A DNA stretch of 64,000 nucleotides from assembly GCA_910575255.1 (NCBI GenBank), contig CAJTEM010000015.1, positions 60,610 to 124,609 of the forward strand. Direction: 5' to 3'. Each line of letters starts with the position of its first letter. The first letter of the stretch is position 1. A program made the position numbers and the translations under genes. Shown in pieces: positions 15,510 through 24,851 of this stretch. The DNA comes from Lachnospiraceae bacterium (GTDB lineage Bacteria; Bacillota; Clostridia; Lachnospirales; Lachnospiraceae). The notes beneath the pieces were generated by a model, which did not search any database, was not told where the DNA came from, and saw nothing but the letters and a program-made list of their open reading frames with translations.

Positions 15510-16513
15510 GTGTAACAGAAACCATAATCGACATACCGGTCGAACATGAGAAGAACGTATGTGGTCAGTTTGACCAGTATCTGAAAAAAATAGAACGTAC
15601 TCTGCGGGTAACCATTGTGGCACGCGATGGAGCGATTAAGCTGATTGGCCCGGACGGGATGATTCAAAAGGCCAAAAGTGTATTGAACAATCTGGTTGAG
15701 CTTTCTAAACGCGGTAATGCTGTCACAGAACAGAATGTGGATTATGCCCTTTCTCTGTCCTTTACCGAGTCGGATCATGCGATCCTGGAGATCGATCAGG
15801 ATATTATCTGCCGGACGGCCAACGGAAAACCGGTCAAACCCAAAACTCTGGGACAGAAGCAGTATGTGGATGCCATTCGGAAAAAGATGATTGTGTTTGG
15901 CGTGGGACCAGCCGGAACCGGCAAAACCTATCTGGCGATGGCCATGGCGATTCAGGCCTTTAAGAATAATGAGGTGAACCGGATTATTCTGACCAGACCA
16001 GCGATTGAAGCAGGCGAAAAGCTGGGGTTTCTTCCCGGGGATCTGCAAAGCAAGATCGATCCTTATTTAAGACCGCTTTATGATGCCCTGTATCAGATCA
16101 TGGGAGCGGAAAGCTTTCTGCATAATTCGGAGAAGGGTCTGATCGAGGTGGCGCCTCTGGCCTATATGCGGGGAAGAACGCTGGATAATGCCTACATTAT
16201 TCTCGACGAGGCGCAGAATACGACACCGGCCCAGATGAAGATGTTTTTGACACGAATCGGCTTTGGATCCAAGGTGGTGATTACCGGGGATAAGACGCAA
16301 AAGGATCTTCCTGGAGGCGCTGCTTCCGGCCTGGACGTTGCCTTGCGGGTATTGCAAAAAATCGATGACATCGGATTCATCAATCTTACCAGCGAGGATG
16401 TGGTCCGCCATCCGCTGGTTCAAAAGATTGTACAGGCCTATGATAATTACGAAAAAAAAGAAGAGCACAGGGAACGTCTGTCCCGTTCTGAAAAGAAGGG
16501 ACGCCGGAGATAA
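15506..16513 (+). CDS. phoH: PhoH-family ATPase
   Basis: 335 residues with an N-terminal KH-like segment and a C-terminal P-loop ATPase domain. Walker A is GPAGTGKT (about 133-140) and Walker B is YIILDEAQN, both of the PhoH/RNA-helicase-like type. PhoH proteins bind RNA and hydrolyse ATP. In bacteria the gene is almost always next to ybeY, as here, which points to a role in rRNA or RNA quality control. The start overlaps the yqfD stop, so translation is coupled. Confidence 0.95.
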   Translation: MSVTETIIDIPVEHEKNVCGQFDQYLKKIERTLRVTIVARDGAIKLIGPDGMIQKAKSVLNNLVELSKRGNAVTEQNVDYALSLSFTESDHAILEIDQDIICRTANGKPVKPKTLGQKQYVDAIRKKMIVFGVGPAGTGKTYLAMAMAIQAFKNNEVNRIILTRPAIEAGEKLGFLPGDLQSKIDPYLRPLYDALYQIMGAESFLHNSEKGLIEVAPLAYMRGRTLDNAYIILDEAQNTTPAQMKMFLTRIGFGSKVVITGDKTQKDLPGGAASGLDVALRVLQKIDDIGFINLTSEDVVRHPLVQKIVQAYDNYEKKEEHRERLSRSEKKGRRR

Positions 16514-16562
16514 AAGGCAGTGGCGTGAGGCGCATAGACCAAAAGAGAAAAGGGGGAATGGG

Positions 16563-17060
16563 ATGACAATTCATGTAGAGTATGAGACGGACAAGCAGCT
16601 GGAGCTTCCTTATGAGGAGATTGTGAAAGAGATCATTCCGGCAGTATTGGATTATGAACAATGTCCCTATGAGGCAGAGGTGAATGTATTGTTTGTTGAC
16701 AATGATGCCATACAAAAGATCAATCAGGATTTTCGTCAGATGGATGTCCCCACAGACGTGCTGTCGTTTCCCATGATCTCATTTGAGAAGGAAGCGGATT
16801 TCAGCCATGTGGAGGAGACAGCCTGGGATTGTTTTCATCCGGAGAGCGGAGAGCTTTTGCTGGGAGATATCGTTATTTCGGTGGAAAAGGTCAGGGAGCA
16901 GGCCGAAAAATACGGCCATTCCCGGCGGAGGGAGCTGGCTTTTCTCATTGCGCATAGCATGCTGCATCTCTGCGGCTATGATCACATGGAAGAGGAAGAA
17001 CGGGAACGCATGGAACAAAAGCAGCGGGAAATATTATCCGGGAAAGGATATGACAGATGA
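16563..17060 (+). CDS. ybeY: Endoribonuclease YbeY (16S rRNA maturation factor)
   Basis: 165 residues from the ATG at 16563, with AGGGGGAATGGG just upstream; the frame is open further upstream but runs inside phoH. The zinc-binding signature HxxxHxxGxxH is present as HSMLHLCGYDH near residue 138. TDVLSFPM, another family hallmark, is in the middle. YbeY trims rRNA ends and takes part in 70S ribosome quality control. The stop overlaps the start of the DUF3048 gene. Confidence 0.97.
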   Translation: MTIHVEYETDKQLELPYEEIVKEIIPAVLDYEQCPYEAEVNVLFVDNDAIQKINQDFRQMDVPTDVLSFPMISFEKEADFSHVEETAWDCFHPESGELLLGDIVISVEKVREQAEKYGHSRRRELAFLIAHSMLHLCGYDHMEEEERERMEQKQREILSGKGYDR

Positions 17061-18196
17061 AAAATTGTCGTATAAGGACATGGGGGATACTTCTGATCAT
17101 CATGATGCTTTTGTCCGCCTGTGCCCGAAAGACGAGTCCGGCCTCTGCAACACCGGAGGAAACAAGGATTCACATCGAACCGGAGACAGCGCCGATTGTT
17201 ATCGAGACAGAAGAGGAAGAAAACGAGAGCACAGAGGAACCGGAAACATACGAGCCATGGGAACGTATGGAGGCAGACGGAATGGTACGCAGCTATCTGA
17301 CCGGAGAGAAGGTTCCGGCAGCTGTGGGCAACCGGCGTCCGGTTGCTGTCATGATGAGCAATGATAAGGCAGCGCTTCCGCAATATGGCATCAATCGGGC
17401 CGGTGTTATCTATGAAGCGCCGGTAGAGGGCGATATGAACCGTTATATGGCGATTATCGAGAATTATGATGATCTGGATCGGATCGGATCCGTACGCAGC
17501 TGCCGCACCTATTATACTTACTTTGCCCGTGAATTCGATGCGATCTATGCACACTACGGACAAAGCACCTTTGCCCGGCCATATCTCAAAAATGTGGATA
17601 ACATTAATGGAATCGAAGGTATTGGCGAGACTGCCTACTATCGCTCCAGTGACCGGAAACGGCCTCATAATGCCTATACCAGCTATGAGGGGCTTCAGAG
17701 CGCCATAGCAAAGCTTGGCTATTCCCAGGAGTACGATACCGATTACCGGGGACATTATTACTTTGCCAGTGAAACCCACCCGGTTGACCTGAAAGGGGAG
17801 GGGGTTCTGAAGGCAGAGAAGGTAACTCCTGGCTATGCTCTCAATCATCCCTGGTTCGAATACCATGAGGAGGACGGGTTTTATTATCGTTACCAGTATG
17901 GGGCTGCGCATCTGGGAAGTGAGGGACCGATTTCGGTAAAGAATATTCTGATTCAGTGCTGTGCGGCAGGATATTATGCTACCACAGACTATCGGAACAT
18001 CAATGTTCATGAGGATCAGTGGGGAGGTTTTTATATTACCAACGGTAAGGCGGTCAGTATTTCCTGGAAAAAGGACGGGGAATTCGGCGTCACCCATTAT
18101 TATGGTCCGGATGGCAGCGAGATTGTATTGAATCCCGGGAAGACCTGGGTGTGCATCGTACCGACTTCGGATGCCGGCAGGATTGTTTTGGAATGA
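17057..18196 (+). CDS. DUF3048-family lipoprotein (YerB-like)
   Basis: 379 residues with a lipoprotein signal ending LLSAC (C22). A low-complexity Glu/Thr-rich linker (about 25-65) precedes a DUF3048 domain opening NRRPVAVMMSNDKAALPQYGI, and a second conserved part follows from about residue 250. Members are surface lipoproteins of Firmicutes with no established biochemical function. It is translationally coupled to ybeY (ATGA overlap). Confidence 0.85.
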   Translation: MKNCRIRTWGILLIIMMLLSACARKTSPASATPEETRIHIEPETAPIVIETEEEENESTEEPETYEPWERMEADGMVRSYLTGEKVPAAVGNRRPVAVMMSNDKAALPQYGINRAGVIYEAPVEGDMNRYMAIIENYDDLDRIGSVRSCRTYYTYFAREFDAIYAHYGQSTFARPYLKNVDNINGIEGIGETAYYRSSDRKRPHNAYTSYEGLQSAIAKLGYSQEYDTDYRGHYYFASETHPVDLKGEGVLKAEKVTPGYALNHPWFEYHEEDGFYYRYQYGAAHLGSEGPISVKNILIQCCAAGYYATTDYRNINVHEDQWGGFYITNGKAVSISWKKDGEFGVTHYYGPDGSEIVLNPGKTWVCIVPTSDAGRIVLE

Positions 18197-18278
18197 ATGG
18201 TAACGTGAAACGGAATAAAAATACCAGAAAAGGGAAAAATAAGCAGATAATATCCTAATTATCAGGAGGAGTTTCGCA

Positions 18279-18677
18279 ATGAAACGGTATATGATCTGCT
18301 TATTTTTGTTTGTGGGAGTCAGTGCGGCTTGTCTGGCAGCCGGATATTTTCTGACCCGGCAAAGCCCGGACACGTCCCAGACCGCCGAGACCGAAATAGA
18401 AACCATGGCAACCATGGAGACGACAGAGACCGTGCCCGAAAACCTGGCAGCTGCCAATCAAAAACAGCTTCGTCATGAAAACAATGCCGGGGAATATTAT
18501 CTGGTATCCGAAGACGGATTCTTGCTGGTGTTTGGCAAGGATAAGGAAACCATCTGTCTGTATACCCACATACCTCTGATGGATTTTCCTGTCCATGAGC
18601 AGGAACGGCTGCGGGAAGGAATCTGGTTTCCGGATATGATGGATGTGATTCATTATCTGGAGTCTTATACGAGCTGA
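18279..18677 (+). CDS. Small secreted/membrane-anchored protein with a possible BofC-like C-terminal domain
   Basis: 132 residues. Residues 5-25 form a signal anchor, followed by a Thr/Glu-rich linker (about 30-52) and a compact C-terminal domain. That domain shows the pattern YYLVSEDGFLLVF, LYTHIPLMDFP, LREGIWF and HYLESYTS, which resembles the C-terminal domain of the sporulation checkpoint protein BofC. The resemblance is by eye and modest. CAGGAGGAG lies 8 bases before the ATG. A 6-bp inverted repeat GATAAT/ATTATC (18246-18263) lies just upstream. The gene ends the yqfC-to-DUF3048 series. Confidence 0.7.
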   Translation: MKRYMICLFLFVGVSAACLAAGYFLTRQSPDTSQTAETEIETMATMETTETVPENLAAANQKQLRHENNAGEYYLVSEDGFLLVFGKDKETICLYTHIPLMDFPVHEQERLREGIWFPDMMDVIHYLESYTS

Positions 18678-18683
18678 GGTGAG

Positions 18684-18776
18684 GTTCCGGAAGGTACGCT
18701 TTCCTAAATGTCCTAAATGAGCTGTCATGGTTTAACAAGTCAGTTCTTTCGATGTCGATAGACATCAGCTCTGGAA
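18684..18776. repeat. Remnant modules of the hairpin-repeat family
   Basis: GTTCCGGAAGGTACGC near 18685-18700 matches the flank of all three hairpin repeats. At 18766-18776 the module CAGCTCTGGAA is the reverse complement of that at 700-710 and 10269-10279, preceded by GATGTC GATA GACATC, a small perfect hairpin (18751-18766). The long arms and the interior are missing. It looks like a deleted or partial element between the small secreted protein and the flavoprotein. Confidence 0.6.
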
Positions 18777-18859
18777 TCACACTCAGGAAGAAAAAAGGCT
18801 TGAAAACCGATTATAAAGCAGATAAAATAAGAAAAGATGTGCAAAGTGGAGGTGAAGCT

Positions 18860-20086
18860 TTGGGAAAGAGGGTAACAGTGGTCGGAGGCGGGGCCTCTGG
18901 CCTGGTTGCAGCGATAGCAGCAGCCAGGCAGGGGGCCGAAGTGACGATTATCGAACATAAGAGCTGTGTGGGAAAAAAGCTGCTTTCTACCGGCAATGGC
19001 AGGTGCAACCTTACCAATCTGTCCCTGACAAAAGAGTGCTATCATTGCAGTCAGCAGGGATTTCCCATGAAAGTTCTGAATCGCTTCGGGGTAGAGGATA
19101 CCCTTGCTTTTTTCGGGGAACTGGGACTGATGACGAAAAGCAAGAATGGGTATGTTTATCCCAACTCCGAACAGGCGGCGGCAGTACTGGATCTTCTGAA
19201 TCTGGAACTGGAGCGTCGCCATATCCGTGTTTTGCTGAACTGTGAGATCGAACAGCCTCTTCAAAAGGTGCGGGGGCGTTTCCTGGCACGGACCAGCCAG
19301 GGGAATATCAGCAGCGATGTTTTGATTCTGGCAGCCGGATCCCAGGCAGCCCCGGTTACCGGTTCAGACGGAAGCGGGTATCAATTGGCCCGGAATTTCG
19401 GCCACCGGATCTTTCCCCCTCTGCCAGCGCTGGTACAGCTTCGTTGTTCCGGGAAATACTTTAAGCAATTGGCCGGAGTCCGCTGTGAGGCACGGGTGGC
19501 TCTGTACGGCAAAGAAAGGCTGCTGGCTTCCGATACCGGGGAGGTGCAGCTCACGGATTACGGAATTTCCGGTATTCCTACCTTTCAGGTCAGCCGTTTT
19601 GCGTCCAGGAGTCTGTCGGAAGGGAAGGATGTCCGTGCAGTTCTTGATTTTATGCCTGCCATGAGCAGAACTGACGTAAAATTATTTTTAAAACACAAGG
19701 CAGAATTGCTGCCGGATATGAAATGCAGAGATTTTCTTACCGGGATTTTTCACAAAAAGCTTGCGCTTGTGCTTATTAAGCTTGCTGGAATTCCCACAGA
19801 ACAGCCGGCCGGCAGAGTGACAGATACGTCCTGGGAACAGCTTTTGAATCGGATTAAGAGCTTTGAAGCAACCGTTACGGCAACCAATTCTTTTGATCAG
19901 GCTCAGGTGTGTTGCGGCGGGGCAGATACCAGAGAGGTGGTTCCTGAGACGCTGGAATCGCGTTTGGTGCCGGGACTTTATCTGGCAGGGGAGCTTTTGG
20001 ATGTGGACGGATGCTGCGGCGGTTATAATTTGCAATGGGCCTGGTCCACCGGATACCTGGCAGGAATGGATGCAGGGAGTGAATAA
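18860..20086 (+). CDS. HI0933/YhiN-family flavoprotein (NAD(P)/FAD-dependent oxidoreductase)
   Basis: 408 residues from TTG 18860, chosen because GTGGAGGTGA lies 4-9 bases before it and homologues start at the FAD motif; the frame is open upstream but reads through a repeat remnant. The dinucleotide motif VGGGASGLVAAIAAARQGA begins at about residue 6, followed by KKLLSTGNGRCNLTN, a strong family signature. The C-terminus carries ELLDVDGCCGGYNLQWAWSTG, the second FAD contact. The family is widespread and uncharacterised in detail. It is followed after 3 bases by another flavoprotein, so the two are co-translated. Confidence 0.9.
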   Translation: MGKRVTVVGGGASGLVAAIAAARQGAEVTIIEHKSCVGKKLLSTGNGRCNLTNLSLTKECYHCSQQGFPMKVLNRFGVEDTLAFFGELGLMTKSKNGYVYPNSEQAAAVLDLLNLELERRHIRVLLNCEIEQPLQKVRGRFLARTSQGNISSDVLILAAGSQAAPVTGSDGSGYQLARNFGHRIFPPLPALVQLRCSGKYFKQLAGVRCEARVALYGKERLLASDTGEVQLTDYGISGIPTFQVSRFASRSLSEGKDVRAVLDFMPAMSRTDVKLFLKHKAELLPDMKCRDFLTGIFHKKLALVLIKLAGIPTEQPAGRVTDTSWEQLLNRIKSFEATVTATNSFDQAQVCCGGADTREVVPETLESRLVPGLYLAGELLDVDGCCGGYNLQWAWSTGYLAGMDAGSE

Positions 20087-20089
20087 GAT

Positions 20090-21712
20090 ATGATTCGAAT
20101 TACACAATTGAAGCTGCCAATCGGGCATGCGCAGAAGGACTTGACAGATCAGGCAGCAAAGGCTTTACGCATTTCCCCGGAATGGATATCGGTAATCCAT
20201 ATCTGCCGTCAGTCTCTGGATGCCAGAAAAAAACCGGATCTGTTCTACAGCTACACGGTTGATGTGAGATTGAAAATGTCCCATAAACCGCAGGGAAAGA
20301 CAGAGAGAAAATGGGAACAGGCGATTGTACATACCATAAAGAACACCCGGATATCCCTTTCTCCCAGGGAGAGTTATCATTTTGCGGTTACCGGTACCCA
20401 GGGGCTTTTCCATCCGCCGGTTATCATCGGCACCGGACCGGCAGGACTTTTCTGCGGACTGATGCTTGCCCGTCATGGCTATCGCCCGATTCTGCTGGAG
20501 CGAGGACTGGATGTCGAAGAGAGAAAGCTTAGAGTAGATCATTTCTGGAAAACCGGAGAACTGGATGTTCGTTCCAATGTACAGTTTGGTGAGGGAGGCG
20601 CCGGAACCTTTTCCGATGGCAAGTTGAATACATTGGTAAAGGATCCGCAGGGGAGAAATCGTCTGGTACTGGAAATTTTCCGGGAGTTTGGTGCTGCCGG
20701 GGATATTTTGTACCGCAATAAGCCTCATATCGGAACGGATGTTCTGAGCCGGATTGTGAAAAATATGCGCGAGGAGATTATCCGTCTGGGTGGCGAGGTG
20801 CGTTTTGGCTGCCAGGCTGCCAGAATTCTGACAAAACAAGGCAGAGTCCTTGGAGTCCTGACAGAACAAGGCGAACAGCTTTGGGCAGAAGCCGTTGTTC
20901 TGGCAATCGGGCACAGTGCCCGGGATACGTTTGCCATGCTGATGGACTGCGGAGTATCCATGTCGGCCAAGGCGTTTGCCGTAGGACTGCGCATTCAGCA
21001 TCCGCAAAGAATGATTAACCTTTCCCAATATGGCAGGGAGGAAGCAGGAGAGCTTGGTGCGGCCGACTATAAGCTGACCGGCAAGTCTGCCCAGGGCCGG
21101 GGTGTTTATTCCTTTTGCATGTGTCCGGGCGGTTATGTGGTCAATGCTTCCTCGGAACCGGGAAGACTGGCGGTCAATGGTATGAGCTACCACGACCGAT
21201 CCGGCAGGAATGCCAACAGTGCCTTGATTGTAACCATAACGCCCCAGGATTTTCCGGATGCTACGCCGCTTGGCGGAGTGGCCTTTCAAAGACGGCTGGA
21301 AGAGCTGGCATACCGGGCTGCCGGAGGCAGGATCCCGATCCAGCTCTACGGGGATTTCCTGGCAGGAAGAGTGTCTTCTGCCCTGGGGGATATCGTGCCG
21401 CAGATGAAAGGCGGCTGGGCATTTTCCGATCTGCACCAGGTGCTTCCATCGTTTCTCTGTGAGGCATTGCAGGAGGGGATCGAAAGCTTTGGGCAAAGAA
21501 TCCATGGCTTTGACCGAAAGGATGCGATTCTTGCAGGAGTCGAAAGCCGTACCTCCTCTCCGGTACGAATCTGGAGAGATGAGGGACTGGAAAATGAAAT
21601 CCGGGGACTGTATCCCTGTGGAGAGGGCGCGGGATATGCCGGAGGAATTACCTCGGCCGCCATGGACGGCATACGGGTTGCCGAGGCCATTGCTGGAAAA
21701 TATCATACATAG
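20090..21712 (+). CDS. FAD-dependent dehydrogenase, COG2509-like
   Basis: 540 residues. An N-terminal region of about 100 residues is followed by an FAD motif GTGPAGLFCGLMLARHG near residue 120 and the conserved NVQFGEGGAGTFSDGKLNT stretch. The C-terminal part carries PCGEGAGYAGGITSAAMDGI, which closes over the FAD. Predicted NAD(FAD)-utilising dehydrogenases of this type are common in Clostridia; substrate unknown. The start codon follows the upstream stop by 3 bases with GGAGTG nearby. It precedes proB by 16 bases, so it may share a transcript with proline synthesis. Confidence 0.88.
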   Translation: MIRITQLKLPIGHAQKDLTDQAAKALRISPEWISVIHICRQSLDARKKPDLFYSYTVDVRLKMSHKPQGKTERKWEQAIVHTIKNTRISLSPRESYHFAVTGTQGLFHPPVIIGTGPAGLFCGLMLARHGYRPILLERGLDVEERKLRVDHFWKTGELDVRSNVQFGEGGAGTFSDGKLNTLVKDPQGRNRLVLEIFREFGAAGDILYRNKPHIGTDVLSRIVKNMREEIIRLGGEVRFGCQAARILTKQGRVLGVLTEQGEQLWAEAVVLAIGHSARDTFAMLMDCGVSMSAKAFAVGLRIQHPQRMINLSQYGREEAGELGAADYKLTGKSAQGRGVYSFCMCPGGYVVNASSEPGRLAVNGMSYHDRSGRNANSALIVTITPQDFPDATPLGGVAFQRRLEELAYRAAGGRIPIQLYGDFLAGRVSSALGDIVPQMKGGWAFSDLHQVLPSFLCEALQEGIESFGQRIHGFDRKDAILAGVESRTSSPVRIWRDEGLENEIRGLYPCGEGAGYAGGITSAAMDGIRVAEAIAGKYHT

Positions 21713-21728
21713 ATACAGGAGAATAACC

Positions 21729-22580
21729 ATGAACGCAGCTATGAGAGAAAAACTTAAGGACAAGCAGCGAATTGTCATAAAGATTGGCTCCTCCTCCCTG
21801 ACACATCCACAGACCGGAGAGCTGAATTTGCTGAAGATTGAGAAGCTGATCCGCATTCTCTGCGACCTGCGGGGAGAAGGGCGGGATGTGGTTCTGGTCT
21901 CATCCGGTGCGATTGCTGCCGGAAGGCAGGCTTTGGGCGGTCAGAAACGGCCGGAAAGCATATCAGAAAAGCAGGCTTATGCAGCAGTGGGGCAGGCGAG
22001 GCTGATGATGGTATACCAAAAGCTCTTTTCGGAATATAACCGAGTTGCCGCACAGGTGCTGCTGACTAAGGATACCATGACAAATGAGGTCTCCAGGTAC
22101 AATGCTCAGAATACCTTTGACGAGCTGATCCAACTGGGGGCAATTCCCATTGTCAATGAAAATGATACGGTATCCACCCATGAAATTCAGTTTGGGGATA
22201 ATGACCGCCTGTCGGCAATTGTGGCAGCATTGATCGGGGCGGATCTTTTGATTTTACTTTCAGATATCGACGGCTTATATTCGGATGATCCCAGGAAAAA
22301 TCCACAGGCACAATTTATCAGCCTGGTAGAGGAGATATCGCCCGAGCTTCTGGATATGGGAAAAGATACGGCAGGCAGTGATGTGGGAACCGGAGGAATG
22401 TCGGCAAAACTGGCAGCTGCCCGGATTGCCACGGACAGTGGTTCGGATATGGTCATTGCCAATGGCAAGAATGTGGAAATTATCCATGATATCATGCAGG
22501 GAGCGTTTAAAGGAACCCTTTTTATGGCGCACCGGAATCTTGATTTTGATTTGATGGATTATATCAATCATCAATACTAA
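21729..22580 (+). CDS. proB: Glutamate 5-kinase
   Basis: 283 residues from the ATG at 21729, with AGGAG 7 bases upstream. It phosphorylates L-glutamate to gamma-glutamyl phosphate, the first step of proline synthesis. The amino-acid kinase fold is evident: VIKIGSSSL at the start, LVSSGAIAAGR, NENDTVS and the GTGGMSAKL phosphate-binding loop. It lacks the C-terminal PUA domain of the roughly 370-residue enterobacterial enzyme, as in many Firmicutes. proA is two genes downstream. Confidence 0.97.
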   Translation: MNAAMREKLKDKQRIVIKIGSSSLTHPQTGELNLLKIEKLIRILCDLRGEGRDVVLVSSGAIAAGRQALGGQKRPESISEKQAYAAVGQARLMMVYQKLFSEYNRVAAQVLLTKDTMTNEVSRYNAQNTFDELIQLGAIPIVNENDTVSTHEIQFGDNDRLSAIVAALIGADLLILLSDIDGLYSDDPRKNPQAQFISLVEEISPELLDMGKDTAGSDVGTGGMSAKLAAARIATDSGSDMVIANGKNVEIIHDIMQGAFKGTLFMAHRNLDFDLMDYINHQY

Positions 22581-22605
22581 CAAGATTCCAGAAAGGAAGA
22601 ACAAT

Positions 22606-22833
22606 ATGGAACAGAATATGATTGACCGAATCAATGCCTTGTATCACAAGTCCCAGTCTGTAGGGCTTTCAGAAGAGGAAAAGGTCGAACAGGCGGCTCT
22701 GCGAAAGGAATACATTGAGACGATTCGTACCAATATGCGGGCAAATCTGAACAGCATTTCCATCCGCGAGCAGGACGGAAGCATCACAGACTTAGGGAAA
22801 AAATATGGCGGGATTCAAGATGAGCAGTCCTAA
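22606..22833 (+). CDS. DUF896 (YnzC/UPF0291) family small protein
   Basis: 75 residues with the family pattern MIDRINALYHKS, LSEEEKVEQAALRKEYI and the tail SITDLGKKYG. It is a small, mostly helical cytoplasmic protein; in B. subtilis the relative YnzC lies in the SOS operon with yneA, but here it is between proB and the folate ligase. Its stop overlaps the start of the next gene by 14 or 29 bases depending on the start used. No function is established. Confidence 0.92.
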   Translation: MEQNMIDRINALYHKSQSVGLSEEEKVEQAALRKEYIETIRTNMRANLNSISIREQDGSITDLGKKYGGIQDEQS

Positions 22834-23401
22834 AGAAAACGTCCGCAAAGAGATCCGACAGATGCGCAAAGACCTTTTGCCAGAAGAAAAGGAACAGATG
22901 GATCAACAGATTCGGGAACGTTTCCTGAATCTGCCACAGCTTGAGCAGGTGAAGAGTATTTACCTGTATGCATCGATTGGCAGGGAGGTGGATACCTGGG
23001 GCCTGCTTGAGGCTTTGTGGAAAAAGGGAATCCGCACGGCATTGCCCAGGGCAGAGGGAAAAGAGCTCTGTTTTTGCTTTGTGGATAACTGTCAAAGGCT
23101 GCAAGCAGGCACTATGAAGATTTGGGAGCCGAAAAAAGACTGCGCCCTGGCAGACGATCCCCATTCATGGGTCATTACCCCGGGGGTGGCCTTTTCTGTG
23201 GATGGGAGACGGATTGGCTATGGGGGAGGATACTACGATCGTTTCTTTTTGCGGGAAACCGGGCATATGCGGATTGCGCTGGCATACCCGTTCCAGGTGA
23301 GAAAGGACATTCCTGTGGAACCCTGGGATCAAAGAGTGCATGCGATTGTGACCCCGGAAGAAATCAAAAATTGCAGTCTGGAAAACCGGATTCTGGAATA
23401 G
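22820..23401 (+). CDS. 5-formyltetrahydrofolate cyclo-ligase
   Basis: 193 residues from ATG 22820 (GGCGGGA upstream); an ATG at 22805 is an alternative and would overlap DUF896 more. The enzyme converts 5-formyl-THF to 5,10-methenyl-THF using ATP. Family features are the basic opening [19 protein letters not shown], the middle [18 protein letters not shown] and the ATP-loop signature [12 protein letters not shown]. It lies between proB and proA and is probably in their transcript. Confidence 0.93.
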   Translation: MSSPKENVRKEIRQMRKDLLPEEKEQMDQQIRERFLNLPQLEQVKSIYLYASIGREVDTWGLLEALWKKGIRTALPRAEGKELCFCFVDNCQRLQAGTMKIWEPKKDCALADDPHSWVITPGVAFSVDGRRIGYGGGYYDRFFLRETGHMRIALAYPFQVRKDIPVEPWDQRVHAIVTPEEIKNCSLENRILE

Positions 23402-23421
23402 AAAGGGAGGAGAGAAACCTT

Positions 23422-24666
23422 ATGGAACTGACAGAGATTGGACAAAGGGCAAAGGAAGCGGCGTCTTATCTGGGACATCTGGGTGTCCGGCAAAAAAATA
23501 AGGGCCTGCAGGAGGCTGCCCGGGCCTTGACGGAAGGAGAACAGGAGATTCTGTCTGCCAATCAGGAGGATGTACTGCGTGCAAAGGCTGCCGGAATGAG
23601 CCGGGCACTGGTGGATCGCCTGAAGCTGACACCGGAACGAATTCGGGATATGGCAGACGGATTGCTGCAGGTGGCAGCGCTGGAAGATCCGGTGGGAGAG
23701 GTCCTTTCTATGAAAGAACGACCGAATGGACTGATCATTGGACGCAAACGAGTTCCGCTGGGGGTAATCGGGATCATTTACGAGGCACGACCGAATGTGA
23801 CGGCAGATGCTTTTGGCCTGTGCTTTAAGACGGGGAATGCTGTGATCCTGAAGGGCGGAAGTGATGCGCTGGAATCGAACCGGGCTATTGTCCTTTGCCT
23901 TCAAAAAGGGCTTTTTAGAGCTGGAATCCAGGAAAGCTCGGTACAATTGATTCTTGATACTGACCGGGAGACAACCAAAAAGCTCATGCGGCTGAATCAA
24001 TACGTGGATGTGTTGATTCCCCGAGGCGGCGCAGGACTGATTCGGACCGTGGTAGAGAACAGCACGGTTCCGGTGATTGAGACCGGCACAGGAAACTGCC
24101 ATATTTATGTGGATGAAGGCGCGGATCTGGATATGGCGCTGAAGATTATTGTCAATGCCAAAACACAAAGGCTCGGGGTCTGCAATGCCTGTGAATCCCT
24201 GGTGGTGCACCGGGCAGAGGCAGAGCGTTTTCTGCCCATGCTGCAAAAGCAAATGTCAGAAAAGCAGGTGGAGGTTCGGGCGGATGAGGCTGCCTGCGCG
24301 ATGGTTCCGGGATTCCTGGTCGCGACTGAGACGGATTGGGGGACAGAATACCTGGATTCCATCCTTTCCTTGAAAATGGTGGATTCTTTGGAAGAGGCGA
24401 TTGGCCATATTAACTGCTATAATACCGGACATTCTGAAGCAATCATTACCAGGAATTATGAACATGCACAGAGATTTTTGAATGAAATTGACGCAGCTGC
24501 AGTGTACGTGAATGCGTCCACACGTTTTACAGATGGGAATGAATTCGGATTCGGTGCAGAAATCGGGATCAGCACACAGAAACTGCATGCCCGCGGGCCG
24601 ATGGGCCTGGAAGCATTAACAACAACCAAATACATCATCTATGGGAACGGGCAGATTCGGGAGTGA
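23422..24666 (+). CDS. proA: Gamma-glutamyl phosphate reductase
   Basis: 414 residues from ATG 23422, with GGGAGGAG upstream. It reduces gamma-glutamyl phosphate to glutamate semialdehyde with NADPH, the second step of proline synthesis. The aldehyde-dehydrogenase-like fold is shown by [23 protein letters not shown], the IETGTGNCH stretch and the catalytic cysteine in [11 protein letters not shown]. The C-terminal [14 protein letters not shown] is family typical. It is separated from proB by DUF896 and the folate ligase. Confidence 0.97.
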   Translation: MELTEIGQRAKEAASYLGHLGVRQKNKGLQEAARALTEGEQEILSANQEDVLRAKAAGMSRALVDRLKLTPERIRDMADGLLQVAALEDPVGEVLSMKERPNGLIIGRKRVPLGVIGIIYEARPNVTADAFGLCFKTGNAVILKGGSDALESNRAIVLCLQKGLFRAGIQESSVQLILDTDRETTKKLMRLNQYVDVLIPRGGAGLIRTVVENSTVPVIETGTGNCHIYVDEGADLDMALKIIVNAKTQRLGVCNACESLVVHRAEAERFLPMLQKQMSEKQVEVRADEAACAMVPGFLVATETDWGTEYLDSILSLKMVDSLEEAIGHINCYNTGHSEAIITRNYEHAQRFLNEIDAAAVYVNASTRFTDGNEFGFGAEIGISTQKLHARGPMGLEALTTTKYIIYGNGQIRE

Positions 24667-24815
24667 ACTCCCCCTAAAACCCCCTCCCGTGTCGCCATTT
24701 TACCATGAATGTCAAAAAATGTCAAGCTTTTGGCTGACTTTTCACGGGGAAGGGTTTTGAAATGGCAACAGTTCAGATAACCCTTGAACTGCTGCCCGAA
24801 AGGTACGCTCTGGAA
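24667..24815. repeat. Imperfect hairpins and a remnant of the repeat family after proA
   Basis: CTAAAACCCCCTCCCGTG (near 24676-24693) can pair imperfectly with CACGGGGAAGGGTTTT (near 24742-24758). A second hairpin CAACAGTTCA / TGAACTGCTG (about 24767-24796, one mismatch) runs into CCCGAAAGGTACGC, the flank motif of the hairpin repeats. TTTTGAAATGG here also occurs in the arm of copy 1. It may act as a terminator for the proline operon and may be a decayed repeat. Confidence 0.5.
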
Positions 24816-24851
24816 AAGGAGAAAAAATGCAAAGAGAAACGGGAGAATGTT

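Noticed and set aside
20165..21856. A 563-codon antisense open frame opposite the COG2509-like gene
   Set aside because: It mirrors the codon bias of the real gene, has no recognisable domain and would span the start of proB. Similar long antisense frames opposite alaS (11052-12311), the ybeY/DUF3048 region (16982-18457) and minC/minD (38935-40389) are rejected for the same reason.
24667..24851. A small gene between proA and the GNAT gene
   Set aside because: The open frame upstream of the GNAT ATG covers a repeat remnant, and the GNAT fold begins only at 24852.
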